Assembly: GCA_023404095.1 (NCBI GenBank)
Contig: JAEYDD010000041.1
Span: 310,001 to 374,000 of the forward strand
Length of the DNA: 64,000 nucleotides
Direction of reading: 5' to 3'
Origin: Pseudomonadota bacterium
GTDB taxonomy: Bacteria; Pseudomonadota; Alphaproteobacteria; Rhizobiales; Rhizobiaceae
Below are positions 18,619 through 27,482 of this stretch, in pieces. Within the stretch, counting starts at the first letter, position 1, and each line of letters starts with the position of its first letter. The notes beneath the pieces are model-generated. The model did not search any database. It was not told where the DNA came from and saw only the letters and a program-made list of their open reading frames with translations. A program made the translations under genes and the position numbers.

Positions 18619-19719
18619 TCACCGCAGCTTCAGGGTCGAGAGACCGACGAGGGCCAGGATGACCGCGATGATCCAGAAGCGGATCACCACCTGGCTCTCC
18701 GTCCAGCCCTTCTTTTCGAAGTGATGGTGGATCGGCGCCATCAGGAAGACGCGCTTGCCGGTCAGCTTGAACGAGCCGACCTGGATGATCACCGACAGCG
18801 TTTCCATCACGAACAGGCCGCCGATGATGGCCATGACGATCTCGTGCTTGGTGGCGACGGCAACCGTGCCGATCAGGCCGCCGAGCGCCAGCGAACCGGT
18901 ATCGCCCATGAAGATTGCCGCCGGCGGCGCATTGAACCAGAGGAAGCCCAGGCCGGCACCGATCACCGCGCCGAGGATGACGGCCAACTCGCCGGTGCCG
19001 GGGATGAAATGGATCTGCAGGTAGTTTGCAAAGACGGCATTGCCGGCGAGATAGGCGATCACGCCGAAGGATGCTGCCGAAATCATCACCGGCACCGTGG
19101 CCAGTCCGTCGAGGCCATCCGTCAGGTTCACGGCATTGCCGGCCGCCACGATGACGAAACCGCCGAAGAAGACGAAGAAGAGCCCGAGATTGAGCAGAAG
19201 GTCCTTGGCGAACGGAAACGCCACGGACGAGCCGAGCGTCGAACCGTCAGGGCCGGCGGCGATGGCCGCCCGCATCATGAAGTAGGTCGCGATGCCGGCG
19301 ATGATAAACTCCAGCCCGAGCCGCGCCTTGCCGGAAAAACCCTTGTCGGTCTGCTTGGTCACCTTCAGGTAGTCGTCGTAGAAGCCGATGGCGCCGAAGC
19401 CGAGGGTCACCAGCAGGGTCGCCACCACGTAGATGTTCGAAAGATCCGCCCACAGAAGCGAGCTGCCGACGATGCCGGCGAGAATCATGATCCCGCCCAT
19501 GGTAGGCGTTCCGGCCTTCTTGAAATGCGTCTGCGGCCCATCCGCGCGGATCGGCTGGCCCTTGCCCTGGCGCACGCGCAGGGACGCGATGATGGCCGGC
19601 CCGAACAGGAAGACGATGGCCGCGGAAGTGAACAGCGCTGCGCCCGTGCGGAACGTGATGTAGCGAAAGAGGTTGAAGATCTGGATTTCTTTCGCCAGTT
19701 CGACAAGCCAAAGCAGCAT
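18619..19719 (-). CDS. mraY: Phospho-MurNAc-pentapeptide translocase MraY
   Basis: Inner membrane enzyme moving phospho-MurNAc-pentapeptide onto undecaprenyl phosphate to form lipid I. 366 residues starting MLLWLVELAKEIQIFNLFRY; upstream in-frame codons have no family match. Ten membrane helices; the catalytic Asp pair is in FYDDYLKV, the third Asp in NAVNLTDGLDGLA, and the HHHFEKKGW loop closes the active site. The 207 bp between it and murF contain a terminator-like hairpin and no gene. Confidence 0.97.
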   Translation of the reverse strand: MLLWLVELAKEIQIFNLFRYITFRTGAALFTSAAIVFLFGPAIIASLRVRQGKGQPIRADGPQTHFKKAGTPTMGGIMILAGIVGSSLLWADLSNIYVVATLLVTLGFGAIGFYDDYLKVTKQTDKGFSGKARLGLEFIIAGIATYFMMRAAIAAGPDGSTLGSSVAFPFAKDLLLNLGLFFVFFGGFVIVAAGNAVNLTDGLDGLATVPVMISAASFGVIAYLAGNAVFANYLQIHFIPGTGELAVILGAVIGAGLGFLWFNAPPAAIFMGDTGSLALGGLIGTVAVATKHEIVMAIIGGLFVMETLSVIIQVGSFKLTGKRVFLMAPIHHHFEKKGWTESQVVIRFWIIAVILALVGLSTLKLR

Positions 19720-19893
19720 TCTGGAATTATCCCCAAAGGTTCTGCAGGGGCGCAGCCGGACGAATACCGCCCATCGCAACGTCCCCGCACAAGACTCGAA
19801 ATTGGAAGCGCAAGAGCGACGTGCCCTGCCTATCCCCTCGCGCAGGCACCGGGGCAGAAGATCGCCCGCCGCCATGCGCCAATGCCATTCATC

Positions 19894-19924
19894 AAAACGC
19901 CGCGAACCCGGAGGTCACGCGGCG
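19894..19924 (-). terminator. Terminator-like hairpin between murF and mraY
   Basis: Perfect 7-nt arms CGCCGCG/CGCGGCG, 13-nt loop, then TTTTG on the minus strand, 3 bp after the murF stop. Because mraY, murD and the rest follow, it may attenuate rather than end transcription. Confidence 0.5.
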
Positions 19925-19926
19925 CA

Positions 19927-21360
19927 TCATTCTGTGCGCTCCGTGTCGGAGAATGCCTCGTACTTGTCAAGCAACGCCGAGACGATCCGGCTGAAACCGG
20001 TCGATTTCGACGATTTGACCACAAGGACGTCACCCGGACGCACCGCGCCAAGGACAAATTCCGTCATCGCATCGGCGTCGCTGCGGTATTCCACCCGTGA
20101 ACTGTCGCCGATCGCCGCGTTGAGGGCTGCCATTTCCGGCCCGCCGATCCAGACGTCCTCGATACCGGCTTCGGCCAGCGGTTCCGAAAGCGCTGCATGC
20201 ACATGCGACGAGAACTCGCCCATCTCCAGCATGTCGCCGAGCACGGCGATGCGCCGCCCGTCTTTCCCGGGGACCGCGTCGCGCAGAAGCGAGATCGCCG
20301 CCCGCATCGAGGCCGGATTGGCGTTGTAGCTGTCGTCGATAAGCGTGAAGTAGCTGTTGCCGATCGAGAGCCGGTAGCGTCGTCCCCGCCCCTTCTCCGG
20401 CTGCATCGTCGCAAGCGCCTGCATTACCTTCTCGATGTCGGCACCCACCAGGTGGGCCGCTCCGAGGACCGCCACCGCATTCTCAGCAATGTGACGGCCG
20501 GGAGCGCCCATCGGAATCTCCACCGTCTGCCCGCCGATGGATGCCCAAAGCACGTTATGCTGCGCGCCGGCGACGAATTCGATCAGGCGGAATTCCGCCC
20601 GCGGGTCCGCGCCGAACGTATGGACATGCTCCACACCGGCTGCCTTCGCCGCCTGTTCCAGAATGGGGAATTGGGCATTGTCGAGATTGAGCAACGCATG
20701 CCCACCCGGCGCAAGCCCTTCGAAAATCTCTGCTTTCGCCAGCGCGATTTCGTCGATGCCGGCGAAATTGCCGAGATGGGCGGCGGCAATCGTCGTGATG
20801 ATGGCCACATGCGGCCGCACCATCTTCACCAGTGGCCTGATCTCGTCGGCGTGGTTCATGCCGATTTCGAAGACGCCATAGGACGTATTTTCCGGCATGC
20901 GCGCCAGCGTCAGGGGCACGCCCCAGTGGTTATTGAACGAGGCGACGGAGGCATGCAAACTGCCGCAGGCCGAAAGCGCATGCCGCAGCATTTCCTTCGT
21001 CGTCGTCTTGCCGACCGAACCGGTGACGGCGATCACCTTGGCGCCGCTCCGGTCACGCGCGGCACAGCCGAGGTCTATCAGCGCCTGCAGCACATCGTTC
21101 ACCACGAGCATCGGCGCCGTCAGCCGGCCGAGCGCGGGCAGCTTGCCCTCGCTCACGACCAGAAGGGCAGCCCCGTTGGCGTGCGCCAGGCTTGCAAAAT
21201 CATGCCCGTCCACCCTGTCGCCCCTGATGGCGAAGAAGGCCTCGCCCGGGCTGATCGAGCGGCTATCGATGGAAATGCCGGTGATGCCGGCCGGAAGGTT
21301 GCCGATCGGGCGGCCATGGGTTGCCGCCACGAGATCCGGAAGTGTCCACAAAAGGGTCAA
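19927..21360 (-). CDS. murF: UDP-MurNAc-tripeptide--D-Ala-D-Ala ligase MurF (TTG start)
   Basis: Attaches the D-Ala-D-Ala made by Ddl to complete the pentapeptide. 477 residues. ATP-binding loop VTGSVGKTTTKEM near 113-124, central domain FNNHWGVPLTLARMP and MNHADEIRPL, C-terminal motif DDSYNANPASMRAAI. The start is TTG, overlapping the murE stop as TTGA, with GGAGG about 10 nt upstream; the resulting N-terminus MTLLWTLPDLV fits the family. Confidence 0.96.
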   Translation of the reverse strand: MTLLWTLPDLVAATHGRPIGNLPAGITGISIDSRSISPGEAFFAIRGDRVDGHDFASLAHANGAALLVVSEGKLPALGRLTAPMLVVNDVLQALIDLGCAARDRSGAKVIAVTGSVGKTTTKEMLRHALSACGSLHASVASFNNHWGVPLTLARMPENTSYGVFEIGMNHADEIRPLVKMVRPHVAIITTIAAAHLGNFAGIDEIALAKAEIFEGLAPGGHALLNLDNAQFPILEQAAKAAGVEHVHTFGADPRAEFRLIEFVAGAQHNVLWASIGGQTVEIPMGAPGRHIAENAVAVLGAAHLVGADIEKVMQALATMQPEKGRGRRYRLSIGNSYFTLIDDSYNANPASMRAAISLLRDAVPGKDGRRIAVLGDMLEMGEFSSHVHAALSEPLAEAGIEDVWIGGPEMAALNAAIGDSSRVEYRSDADAMTEFVLGAVRPGDVLVVKSSKSTGFSRIVSALLDKYEAFSDTERTE

Positions 21361-22811
21361 CGGTCGAGTTCCTCCAGGGCTTTGCGGAGTTCCGCGTGAT
21401 CGGAGAACGGCAGCGTCACGCCGCCGATCGTTTGCCCCTCTTCATGCCCCTTGCCGGCGACGATCAGCGTATCGCCTGCCGACAGCATCGAAACCGCGGA
21501 CCGGATCGCGGTCGCGCGGTCACCGATTTCCGTTGCGCCCTTGGCAGCCGCCATGATCTCCGAGCGGATCACTTCCGGCACTTCGGAACGCGGATTGTCG
21601 TCGGTGACGAAGACCACGTCCGCAAGCCGGGTGGCGATCTCGCCCATGATCGGCCGCTTGCCCTTGTCGCGGTCGCCGCCGCATCCGAACACGACGATGA
21701 CGCGGCCGGACGTGAACGGACGCACGGAGGACAGGACGTTCTCCAGCGCGTCAGGCTTGTGGGCATAGTCGACATAGGCGAGTGCGCCGTTCTTCGCATG
21801 CCCGACCAGTTCCAGCCTGCCCGCGGCACCGACCAGGTGGCCAAGCGCGGCCATCGCCTCTCTTGCCGAAACGCCGGTCGACATTGCAAGACCGGCCGCG
21901 ACAAGCGCGTTGGCGATCTGGAAATCGCCGGCAAGCGGAATATGGATCTCGAAGATCTCCTCGCCGACATGGACTTCCGCCATCTGCTTGTGGCGGAAGT
22001 GCTCCACCCGCTTGAGGGCCAGGTAGCTGCCCTTGCGGCCGACGGTGCGGACGTCGAGCCCGGCACTCGTGGCGGCCTCGATCGCGGCCGCAGACCATTC
22101 GTCGTCGGCGAAAATGACGGCAGGCGCCCCCTTCGGCAGAAGCGTATCGAACAGACGCATCTTGGCGGCCATGTAGTGTTCGACCGTTGGATGGTAATCC
22201 ATGTGGTCACGGCCGAGATTGGTGAAGGCGGCGGCCGAAAGCCGCACGCCGTCCAGGCGCGACTGGTCCAGCCCGTGGCTGGAAGCCTCCATCGCCGCGT
22301 GCGTCACGCCGGCGTCGGCGAGTTCGGCGAGCAGCTTGTGCAGGGAAACGGGATCGGGCGTCGTCAGCGAGCCATAGTCTTCGCGCCCGGGCGCCGTGAC
22401 GCCGGTCGTGCCGATCATCGCGGCCAGGTGCCCCGCGTGAGCCCAGATCTGGCGCGTGAAGGAGGCAACGGAGGTCTTGCCGGCGGTGCCTGTGACAGCG
22501 ACCATGGTTTCCGGCTGGCGGGCGAAGAAACGGGCAGCGGCAAGCGCGAGGAAGCGCCGGGGATTTTCAACCGTGAGAACCGGAACCGGCGCCTCGACGG
22601 CACTTGCCTGCCCGGTCACGACGGCGGCAGCGCCCCGCGCCACGGCGTCCGCCACATAGGCCGTGCCGTCCGCCTTCGTGCCGTGCAGGGCCACGAAGAG
22701 GTCGCCCGGGGAAACCTTGCGGCTGTCCGCCGAAATGCCGCTGATCTCCATAGCCGCAACGGCGGCGTCCAGCTCAGGTATTTCGGTTCCGGCAAGGTCT
22801 GAAATCTTCAT
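21357..22811 (-). CDS. murE: UDP-MurNAc-dipeptide--meso-diaminopimelate ligase MurE
   Basis: Adds the third stem residue. 484 residues. ATP-binding loop GTAGKTS at 108-114 and the motif DDNPRSE in the C-terminal domain; Asn-Pro-Arg at this place is the mark of meso-diaminopimelate rather than lysine specificity. Followed by murF with overlapping codons; 69 bp separate it from ftsI. Confidence 0.97.
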   Translation of the reverse strand: MKISDLAGTEIPELDAAVAAMEISGISADSRKVSPGDLFVALHGTKADGTAYVADAVARGAAAVVTGQASAVEAPVPVLTVENPRRFLALAAARFFARQPETMVAVTGTAGKTSVASFTRQIWAHAGHLAAMIGTTGVTAPGREDYGSLTTPDPVSLHKLLAELADAGVTHAAMEASSHGLDQSRLDGVRLSAAAFTNLGRDHMDYHPTVEHYMAAKMRLFDTLLPKGAPAVIFADDEWSAAAIEAATSAGLDVRTVGRKGSYLALKRVEHFRHKQMAEVHVGEEIFEIHIPLAGDFQIANALVAAGLAMSTGVSAREAMAALGHLVGAAGRLELVGHAKNGALAYVDYAHKPDALENVLSSVRPFTSGRVIVVFGCGGDRDKGKRPIMGEIATRLADVVFVTDDNPRSEVPEVIRSEIMAAAKGATEIGDRATAIRSAVSMLSAGDTLIVAGKGHEEGQTIGGVTLPFSDHAELRKALEELDR

Positions 22812-22880
22812 GTCCAGCTCTGTGTTTCTTCGGGGGCCCCGCCGTTCTTCGCGAATCGGCTCTAGCCGTTCATTCTGCGC

Positions 22881-24632
22881 TCAATAAGACACGAGCAAGG
22901 CAGACCCGTCCTCCCCGAATTTCGGCTTTACACCGAGAAGTGGGGCGCTGCGGCGGATGATTTCACCCACCATGGGAGCCGCGTTGAGGCCTGCAGTCCG
23001 TCCGCCGCCCTCACCGGTCTTCGGTGCATCGATGAAGGTAAGCACCACATATTGCGGATCGTCGATCGGGAAGGCCGAAAGGAAGGCGTTGAAGTTGAGA
23101 CCGTTCTTGGCGTAGCGGCCGTTGACCACCTTGTCGGCCGTGCCGGTCTTGCCGCCGACGTTGAAGCCGGGGACGAGCGCGCGCTTGCCCGAACCGTTCA
23201 TGGCGTTCCAGCGCAGCAGGAACTTCATGTCCTCGCCGGTCGACGGCTTGACGACGGCCTGCGCCATGGCATCGGCCTCGTCGCGGCTGCGCGGCAGGAA
23301 GGTCGGCGGGACGTATTTGCCGCCATTGACGAGTGCGGCGCCGGCCACCGCCGTCTGCAGCGGGGTGGTCGACACACCGTGACCGAAGGAAATGGTGATC
23401 GAATTGATCTTCTTCCATTCGCGCGGCTGCGACGGCGCCTTCACCTCCGGCAACTCCGTCTGCATCTTGCTGAGCAGGCCGAGCCGCGTCAGGAACTCCT
23501 TGTGACCGGGGATGCCGACGATATCGGCCATCTTCGCGGTACCGATGTTGGACGAGTACTGGAAGATCTCCGGTACGGTCAGGACGCGGTGCTTGCCGTG
23601 GAAGTCCTTGATCGTGAAACCGCCGATACGGATGGGGTAACGTGCATCGAAGCTGTCGGTCAGCTTCACCTTGCCCGAATCGAGCGCCATCGCCGTGGTG
23701 AAGGTCTTGAAGGTCGAGCCCATTTCGAAGGTGCCGTCAGACATGCGGTTCAACCAGCCGTCCTTGGCGCTCTCGGCCGGATTGTTCGGGTCGTAGTCCG
23801 GCACCGATCCCATGGCGAGCACCTCGCCCGTATGGACGTCGAGGACAACCGCGCCGGCCGCCTCGGCCTGGTACTTCGCGATGGATTCCGTCAGCACGTC
23901 GTGCAGCATCGACTGGACGCGAATATCGATCGAAAGGCGCACCGGCTCCATCTTCGCGTCGCTCGTCATGCCGAGCGCGGCAAGGTCGGCAAGACCCTGG
24001 TTGTCGATGTAGCGCTCCATGCCCGCGATGCCGCGGTTGTCGATGTTGACATAGCCGACGATGTGCGCGGAGGCCGATCCACTCGGATAGAAGCGGCGTT
24101 TTTCCGGACGGAAGCCGACGCCGGGAATGCCGAGCGCCAGGATGCGGCTCTGCTGCTTCGGGGTCAGCTGGCGCTGTAGCCACTGGAAGCGCGATTTCGA
24201 CGTGAGCTTCTCGTAGGTCGCCTTGGGATCAAGCTCCGGCAGAACGGTCTGCAGTTGTTCCAGCGCCTCGTCGACATCGACGATCTTGTGCGGCTCGGCA
24301 TAGAGCGAGACCGTACGGATGTCGGTCGCGAGGATTTCGCCGTTTCGGTCGACGATGTCGGGGCGGGAGGCGAGCAGATGGTCCGCCGGGCCGATGCTCG
24401 ACACGGATTCCGGAGCCGTGATCGCATACTGGACCAGGCGCCCGCCGACCACGCAATAGGCGATCCCGAAGACGGCCATGATGACGGCGACGCGGCTGCG
24501 CGCCTGGGAAGCGTTGCGCTTGCGGTGCCCCTGGAAGGCCGTCGACGCCGTGGCGCCCGCCGGACGGCCATTGCCGCCATGCGAGAAATGGGCCTTGCTC
24601 TTGACGTCCATGATGCGGGATAGAAACGACAT
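22881..24632 (-). CDS. ftsI: Septal transpeptidase FtsI (PBP3)
   Basis: Class B penicillin-binding protein crosslinking septal peptidoglycan with FtsW. 583 residues. Basic cytoplasmic N-terminus, single membrane segment about 47-66, dimerisation/pedestal region, then the transpeptidase domain with all three motifs: S306-T-F-K309, S360-S-N362 and K495-T-G. Start codon overlaps the ftsL stop by 1 nt (TGATG). Confidence 0.97.
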   Translation of the reverse strand: MSFLSRIMDVKSKAHFSHGGNGRPAGATASTAFQGHRKRNASQARSRVAVIMAVFGIAYCVVGGRLVQYAITAPESVSSIGPADHLLASRPDIVDRNGEILATDIRTVSLYAEPHKIVDVDEALEQLQTVLPELDPKATYEKLTSKSRFQWLQRQLTPKQQSRILALGIPGVGFRPEKRRFYPSGSASAHIVGYVNIDNRGIAGMERYIDNQGLADLAALGMTSDAKMEPVRLSIDIRVQSMLHDVLTESIAKYQAEAAGAVVLDVHTGEVLAMGSVPDYDPNNPAESAKDGWLNRMSDGTFEMGSTFKTFTTAMALDSGKVKLTDSFDARYPIRIGGFTIKDFHGKHRVLTVPEIFQYSSNIGTAKMADIVGIPGHKEFLTRLGLLSKMQTELPEVKAPSQPREWKKINSITISFGHGVSTTPLQTAVAGAALVNGGKYVPPTFLPRSRDEADAMAQAVVKPSTGEDMKFLLRWNAMNGSGKRALVPGFNVGGKTGTADKVVNGRYAKNGLNFNAFLSAFPIDDPQYVVLTFIDAPKTGEGGGRTAGLNAAPMVGEIIRRSAPLLGVKPKFGEDGSALLVSY

Positions 24633-25027
24633 CAGCGTGCCACCGAACCTGTCTTGATATTGTCCGTGCTCTTCGGGGCGCCCTTGGCCTTCGCCACCTT
24701 TTCGGCGTCCTTGGGCTCCTCCTCGACAGCCGGCAATTCGGCGGTCGGCATCGGTAATTCGTTCGGCTGGGCGAGTTGCGTCGATTCCGTCGGCACGAGT
24801 TTCAGGTCGCCTTCAAAGGCGGTTACCAGCCTGTTGAGGCGGGCAGGCTGCGTCAGCAGCGCCCAATCGGCCCGCAGGAGGTCGATCGTGTGCTCTTCCA
24901 GCTGGATTTCGGCATCGAGCTTGCGGACTTCGTCGAGCTTGTTCTCGGCCTTGTGCTTGATCGTGTATGTCACGGTGGCAGCCGCGGTCATCACGACGAC
25001 GAGGATCGCGTCAAAGGTGCGGAACAT
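24632..25027 (-). CDS. ftsL: Cell division protein FtsL
   Basis: Small bitopic divisome protein that, with FtsB and FtsQ, activates FtsWI. 131 residues: an N-terminal membrane helix (about 4-20, FDAILVVVMTAAATVTYTI) followed by a charged coiled coil (KHKAENKLDEVRKLDAEIQLEEHTIDLL) and a low-complexity Pro/Lys tail. Sequence is weakly conserved in this family; identity is supported by position between rsmH (3 bp) and ftsI (1-nt overlap). Confidence 0.9.
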   Translation of the reverse strand: MFRTFDAILVVVMTAAATVTYTIKHKAENKLDEVRKLDAEIQLEEHTIDLLRADWALLTQPARLNRLVTAFEGDLKLVPTESTQLAQPNELPMPTAELPAVEEEPKDAEKVAKAKGAPKSTDNIKTGSVAR

Positions 25028-25030
25028 CCA

Positions 25031-26056
25031 TCAGCCTCCAATCTTCTCAAGGCTTGCAAGTTCTGGCAGTTCGAAAATCGACAGGTCATCCGTACCGGGA
25101 GGCGCCGATGTCCGCTCGCCCGCCCGCAGCTTGGCCGAACGCGCGCGGGGGTTGACGGCGCATTCCTCCTCGCTGGCTGCGATCATGGACTTTCCAACTG
25201 GTGCGAAGATTACGTCGCGCTTAATTAGTTCAGGCAGATGGCGCGAGCCGGAGGACTTGCCGGAACGGTCGAGAAAGAACTTCTTGACGATCCGGTCCTC
25301 CAGCGAATGAAAGCTGACGACGACGAGCCGCCCGCCGGGCTTGAGCGCCCGCTCGGCAGCAAACAGCGCGCGTGCGAGCTCGCCCAGCTCGTCATTGACG
25401 AAGATGCGCAGCGCCTGGAAGACCCGGGTTGCCGGATGGATCTTGTCCTTGGCCTTACGCGGTGTGACGATCTCGATCAGCCCGGCAAGGTCACGGGTCG
25501 TCTCGAACGGCGTATCGGCGCGTCGCTTCTCGATGGCACGCGCGATGCGCCCGGCCTGCTTCTCCTCGCCGAGGAAGCCAAAGATGCGGATCAGGTCGGA
25601 GACCTTGGCGCGGTTGACGACGTCGGCGGCGGAAACGCCGGCACTCGACATGCGCATGTCGAGCGGGCCGGTCTTCTGGAAGGAGAAGCCCCGCTCGGCC
25701 TCGTCGAGCTGCATCGAGGAGACGCCGATATCGAGCACAACGCCGTCGAGCCCGCCTTCGGGCACATGGCGGGCAAGCTCGGAGAATTGCGAATGGATGA
25801 GCGTGAGGCGTCCGCCGGACGCATCGACCATCGCCTGTCCGGCTGCGATCGCGTTCGGATCACGGTCCAGCGCGATTACCGCCGCACCCTTGTCGAGGAT
25901 TGCCGACGTATAGCCGCCCGCCCCGAATGTACCATCGAGAATGACTTCACCAGGCGCCGGCATCAGCGCCTGAAGCACCTCGGCAAGAAGAACCGGGATG
26001 TGGCGGACCGATCCGCCATCGGCTTCAGAATTTCCTCCGCCTGCATCCGCCGCCAT
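25031..26056 (-). CDS. rsmH: 16S rRNA (cytosine-N4) methyltransferase RsmH (MraW)
   Basis: SAM enzyme methylating C1402 N4 of 16S rRNA. 341 residues. N-terminal hallmark HIPVLLAEVLQAL, SAM loop DGTFGAGGYTSAIL, VLDIGVSSMQLDEAERGFSFQKTGPLDMRM, and C-terminal VVVSFHSLEDRIVKKFF. The start is placed at the ATG 14 bp after mraZ; a much longer frame continuing through mraZ in another phase is not real. Confidence 0.96.
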   Translation of the reverse strand: MAADAGGGNSEADGGSVRHIPVLLAEVLQALMPAPGEVILDGTFGAGGYTSAILDKGAAVIALDRDPNAIAAGQAMVDASGGRLTLIHSQFSELARHVPEGGLDGVVLDIGVSSMQLDEAERGFSFQKTGPLDMRMSSAGVSAADVVNRAKVSDLIRIFGFLGEEKQAGRIARAIEKRRADTPFETTRDLAGLIEIVTPRKAKDKIHPATRVFQALRIFVNDELGELARALFAAERALKPGGRLVVVSFHSLEDRIVKKFFLDRSGKSSGSRHLPELIKRDVIFAPVGKSMIAASEEECAVNPRARSAKLRAGERTSAPPGTDDLSIFELPELASLEKIGG

Positions 26057-26070
26057 CCCGTCTCTCCACT

Positions 26071-26511
26071 CTATCCTGAGCCCAGACCTCGCGTTCTGCG
26101 CTCCGTCCTGGCCGCCGCCTGCACTGCCTCGAACGTTTGCGGCGCCCAAAGCTGAAAATGATCCGCCCGACCGACGAAGGTCACATCCGTCGTAATGCCG
26201 GTGAAGCCGCGAATGAAATCCGTGACCATCAACCGCCCTTCGGAATCGAGCTTCATGAAGACGCCGCCCCCGTGAATCAGGAGCGACATCTGGTTCGCCT
26301 CCAGCGAAAATGGGTCCTCGCCGGCGATCTGCCGCTCGAACCGGTCGAGCAGATCGAGACCGCCGATACTGATCGCCGGAAACACGAAGTCCTGGAAGCA
26401 ATAGAGCTCCCGGATGTCGCGCTGCGCAAGAACAGCCCGAAACATCGAAGGAACGGAGACCCGCCCCTTCGCGTCGATCCTGTTTGTCGCATTCGACAGG
26501 AACCGGTTCAT
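26071..26511 (-). CDS. mraZ: Transcriptional repressor MraZ
   Basis: AbrB-like DNA-binding protein with two SpoVT/AbrB folds, first gene of the dcw cluster and known autoregulator of it. 146 residues. Both repeats show the family arrangement: NRIDAKGRVSVPSMFRAVL near 11-29 and MKLDSEGRLMVTDFIRGF in the second half. TAAGG lies 4-5 nt before the ATG. Its probable operator lies about 180 bp upstream. Confidence 0.96.
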   Translation of the reverse strand: MNRFLSNATNRIDAKGRVSVPSMFRAVLAQRDIRELYCFQDFVFPAISIGGLDLLDRFERQIAGEDPFSLEANQMSLLIHGGGVFMKLDSEGRLMVTDFIRGFTGITTDVTFVGRADHFQLWAPQTFEAVQAAARTERRTRGLGSG

Positions 26512-26690
26512 GACGCCTTACAGCCGCTTCCTTGACCGGCGAAAACCCACTGAATGCCGGAAAAACCCCACAGTACACACACGCACAAATCGACCCGGGC
26601 GCAGCGCGTACACGCCACACCATCCCCACTCGGGACGCTTCTGGACTTTGCGATGAATGGGCGATCATTCGCCCTCGTGCGGTATGATTA

Positions 26691-26725
26691 TGGGATATCA
26701 TGGGACCATATGGGCGTCAATGGGA
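26691..26725 (+). promoter_or_regulatory. Candidate MraZ operator: four TGGGN boxes, 10-bp period
   Basis: TGGGA, TGGGA, TGGGC and TGGGA start at 26691, 26701, 26711 and 26721, each separated by exactly 5 nt. TGGGN boxes with 5-nt spacers are the known E. coli MraZ target. Here they are on the plus strand, opposite to mraZ transcription. A candidate minus-strand promoter, TTGACG (26720-26715), 17-nt spacer, TATCCC (26697-26692), lies within the array. Confidence 0.8.
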
Positions 26726-26975
26726 ATTGGCCGGATTCCCGGAGTGAGACCATCAATTGTTTATAAGCTGTTAAGTTTAACGAAAGGTTACCCGCCCTAC
26801 CCCAAGCCACTGGATTCAATTGCAAATTCTGCCGGATTCCCGGCTTTTTCAGCGGCCGTGCTGAACAGCCCTGTTCACTGGCAAATGGGGAATGTCGCCT
26901 TCAAAACGGCACAGGAACGCGTGCGGCAGGCAGGCCCGGCAGGTGCCCGTCGCGCGGGGCGAATCGCCCGCTGAA
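26726..26975. other. Non-coding region between dcw promoter and rnpB
   Basis: No gene seen. Three GANTC sites, the CcrM methylation target in alphaproteobacteria, at 26734, 26813 and 26835; two lie in the same word GCCGGATTCCCGG. A dyad GTTAA-GT-TTAAC is at 26770-26781. Upstream regulatory DNA of the mra operon is the likely role. Confidence 0.4.
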
Positions 26976-26989
26976 AAAGAAGAGAAAGA

Positions 26990-27395
26990 AATCGCCAGTT
27001 GGCCTGTAAGCCGGGTTCTGTATGGCTCCGGCCGAGACCGGAACGTGGCAGCCATTCATCTGGGACCGGACTTGCGCCCGGCCTCGTGCAACCCACCCGG
27101 ATGACCGGCCCGGAAACGGGCTGAGCGGCTTGCGCCGCTCGCGTCATCCCTATTCGGTCTTGCTCCCGGTGGGGTTTGCCGTGCCGTCCATGTCGCCATG
27201 TCCGCGGTGGGCTCTTACCCCACCCTTTCACCCTTACCCTCGCAAGCGAAGGCGGTCTGCTCTCTGTGGCACTTTCCCTGGGGTCGCCCCCGCCGGACGT
27301 TATCCGGCACCGTGTTTCCGTGGAGCCCGGACTTTCCTCCCCCCGCGGCCTTTCGGCGCTTGCGGAAGGCGGCTGCCCGGCCAACTGGCCCGCGT
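26990..27395 (-). ncRNA. rnpB: RNase P RNA, bacterial type A
   Basis: Catalytic RNA that matures tRNA 5' ends. Read on the minus strand, the 5' and 3' ends pair as helix P1 (GGGCCAGTTGGCC with GGCCAACTGGC). The conserved core is recognisable: GAGGAAAGTCCGGGCTCC, then ACAGAGAGCAGACCGCC, GGGTAAGGGTGAAAGGGTGG, and near the 3' end AACCCGGCTTACAGGCC. A T-rich stretch just past P1 (26972-26990) probably ends transcription. Ends are accurate to about 10 nt. Confidence 0.95.
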
Positions 27396-27482
27396 TCCTT
27401 AGACAAACCCATTCGCCATGACCAGAGAAAATATGCCGAAGCGGCGCCCGTCACCACATTCGGTGCCGGGGCGTACGCTTTG

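Noticed and set aside
25031..26701. Apparent 556-residue long form of RsmH
   Set aside because: The extra N-terminus is mraZ and its leader in another phase.
26875..27457. Several open frames across 26.9-27.5 kb
   Set aside because: They fall on the RNase P RNA gene.
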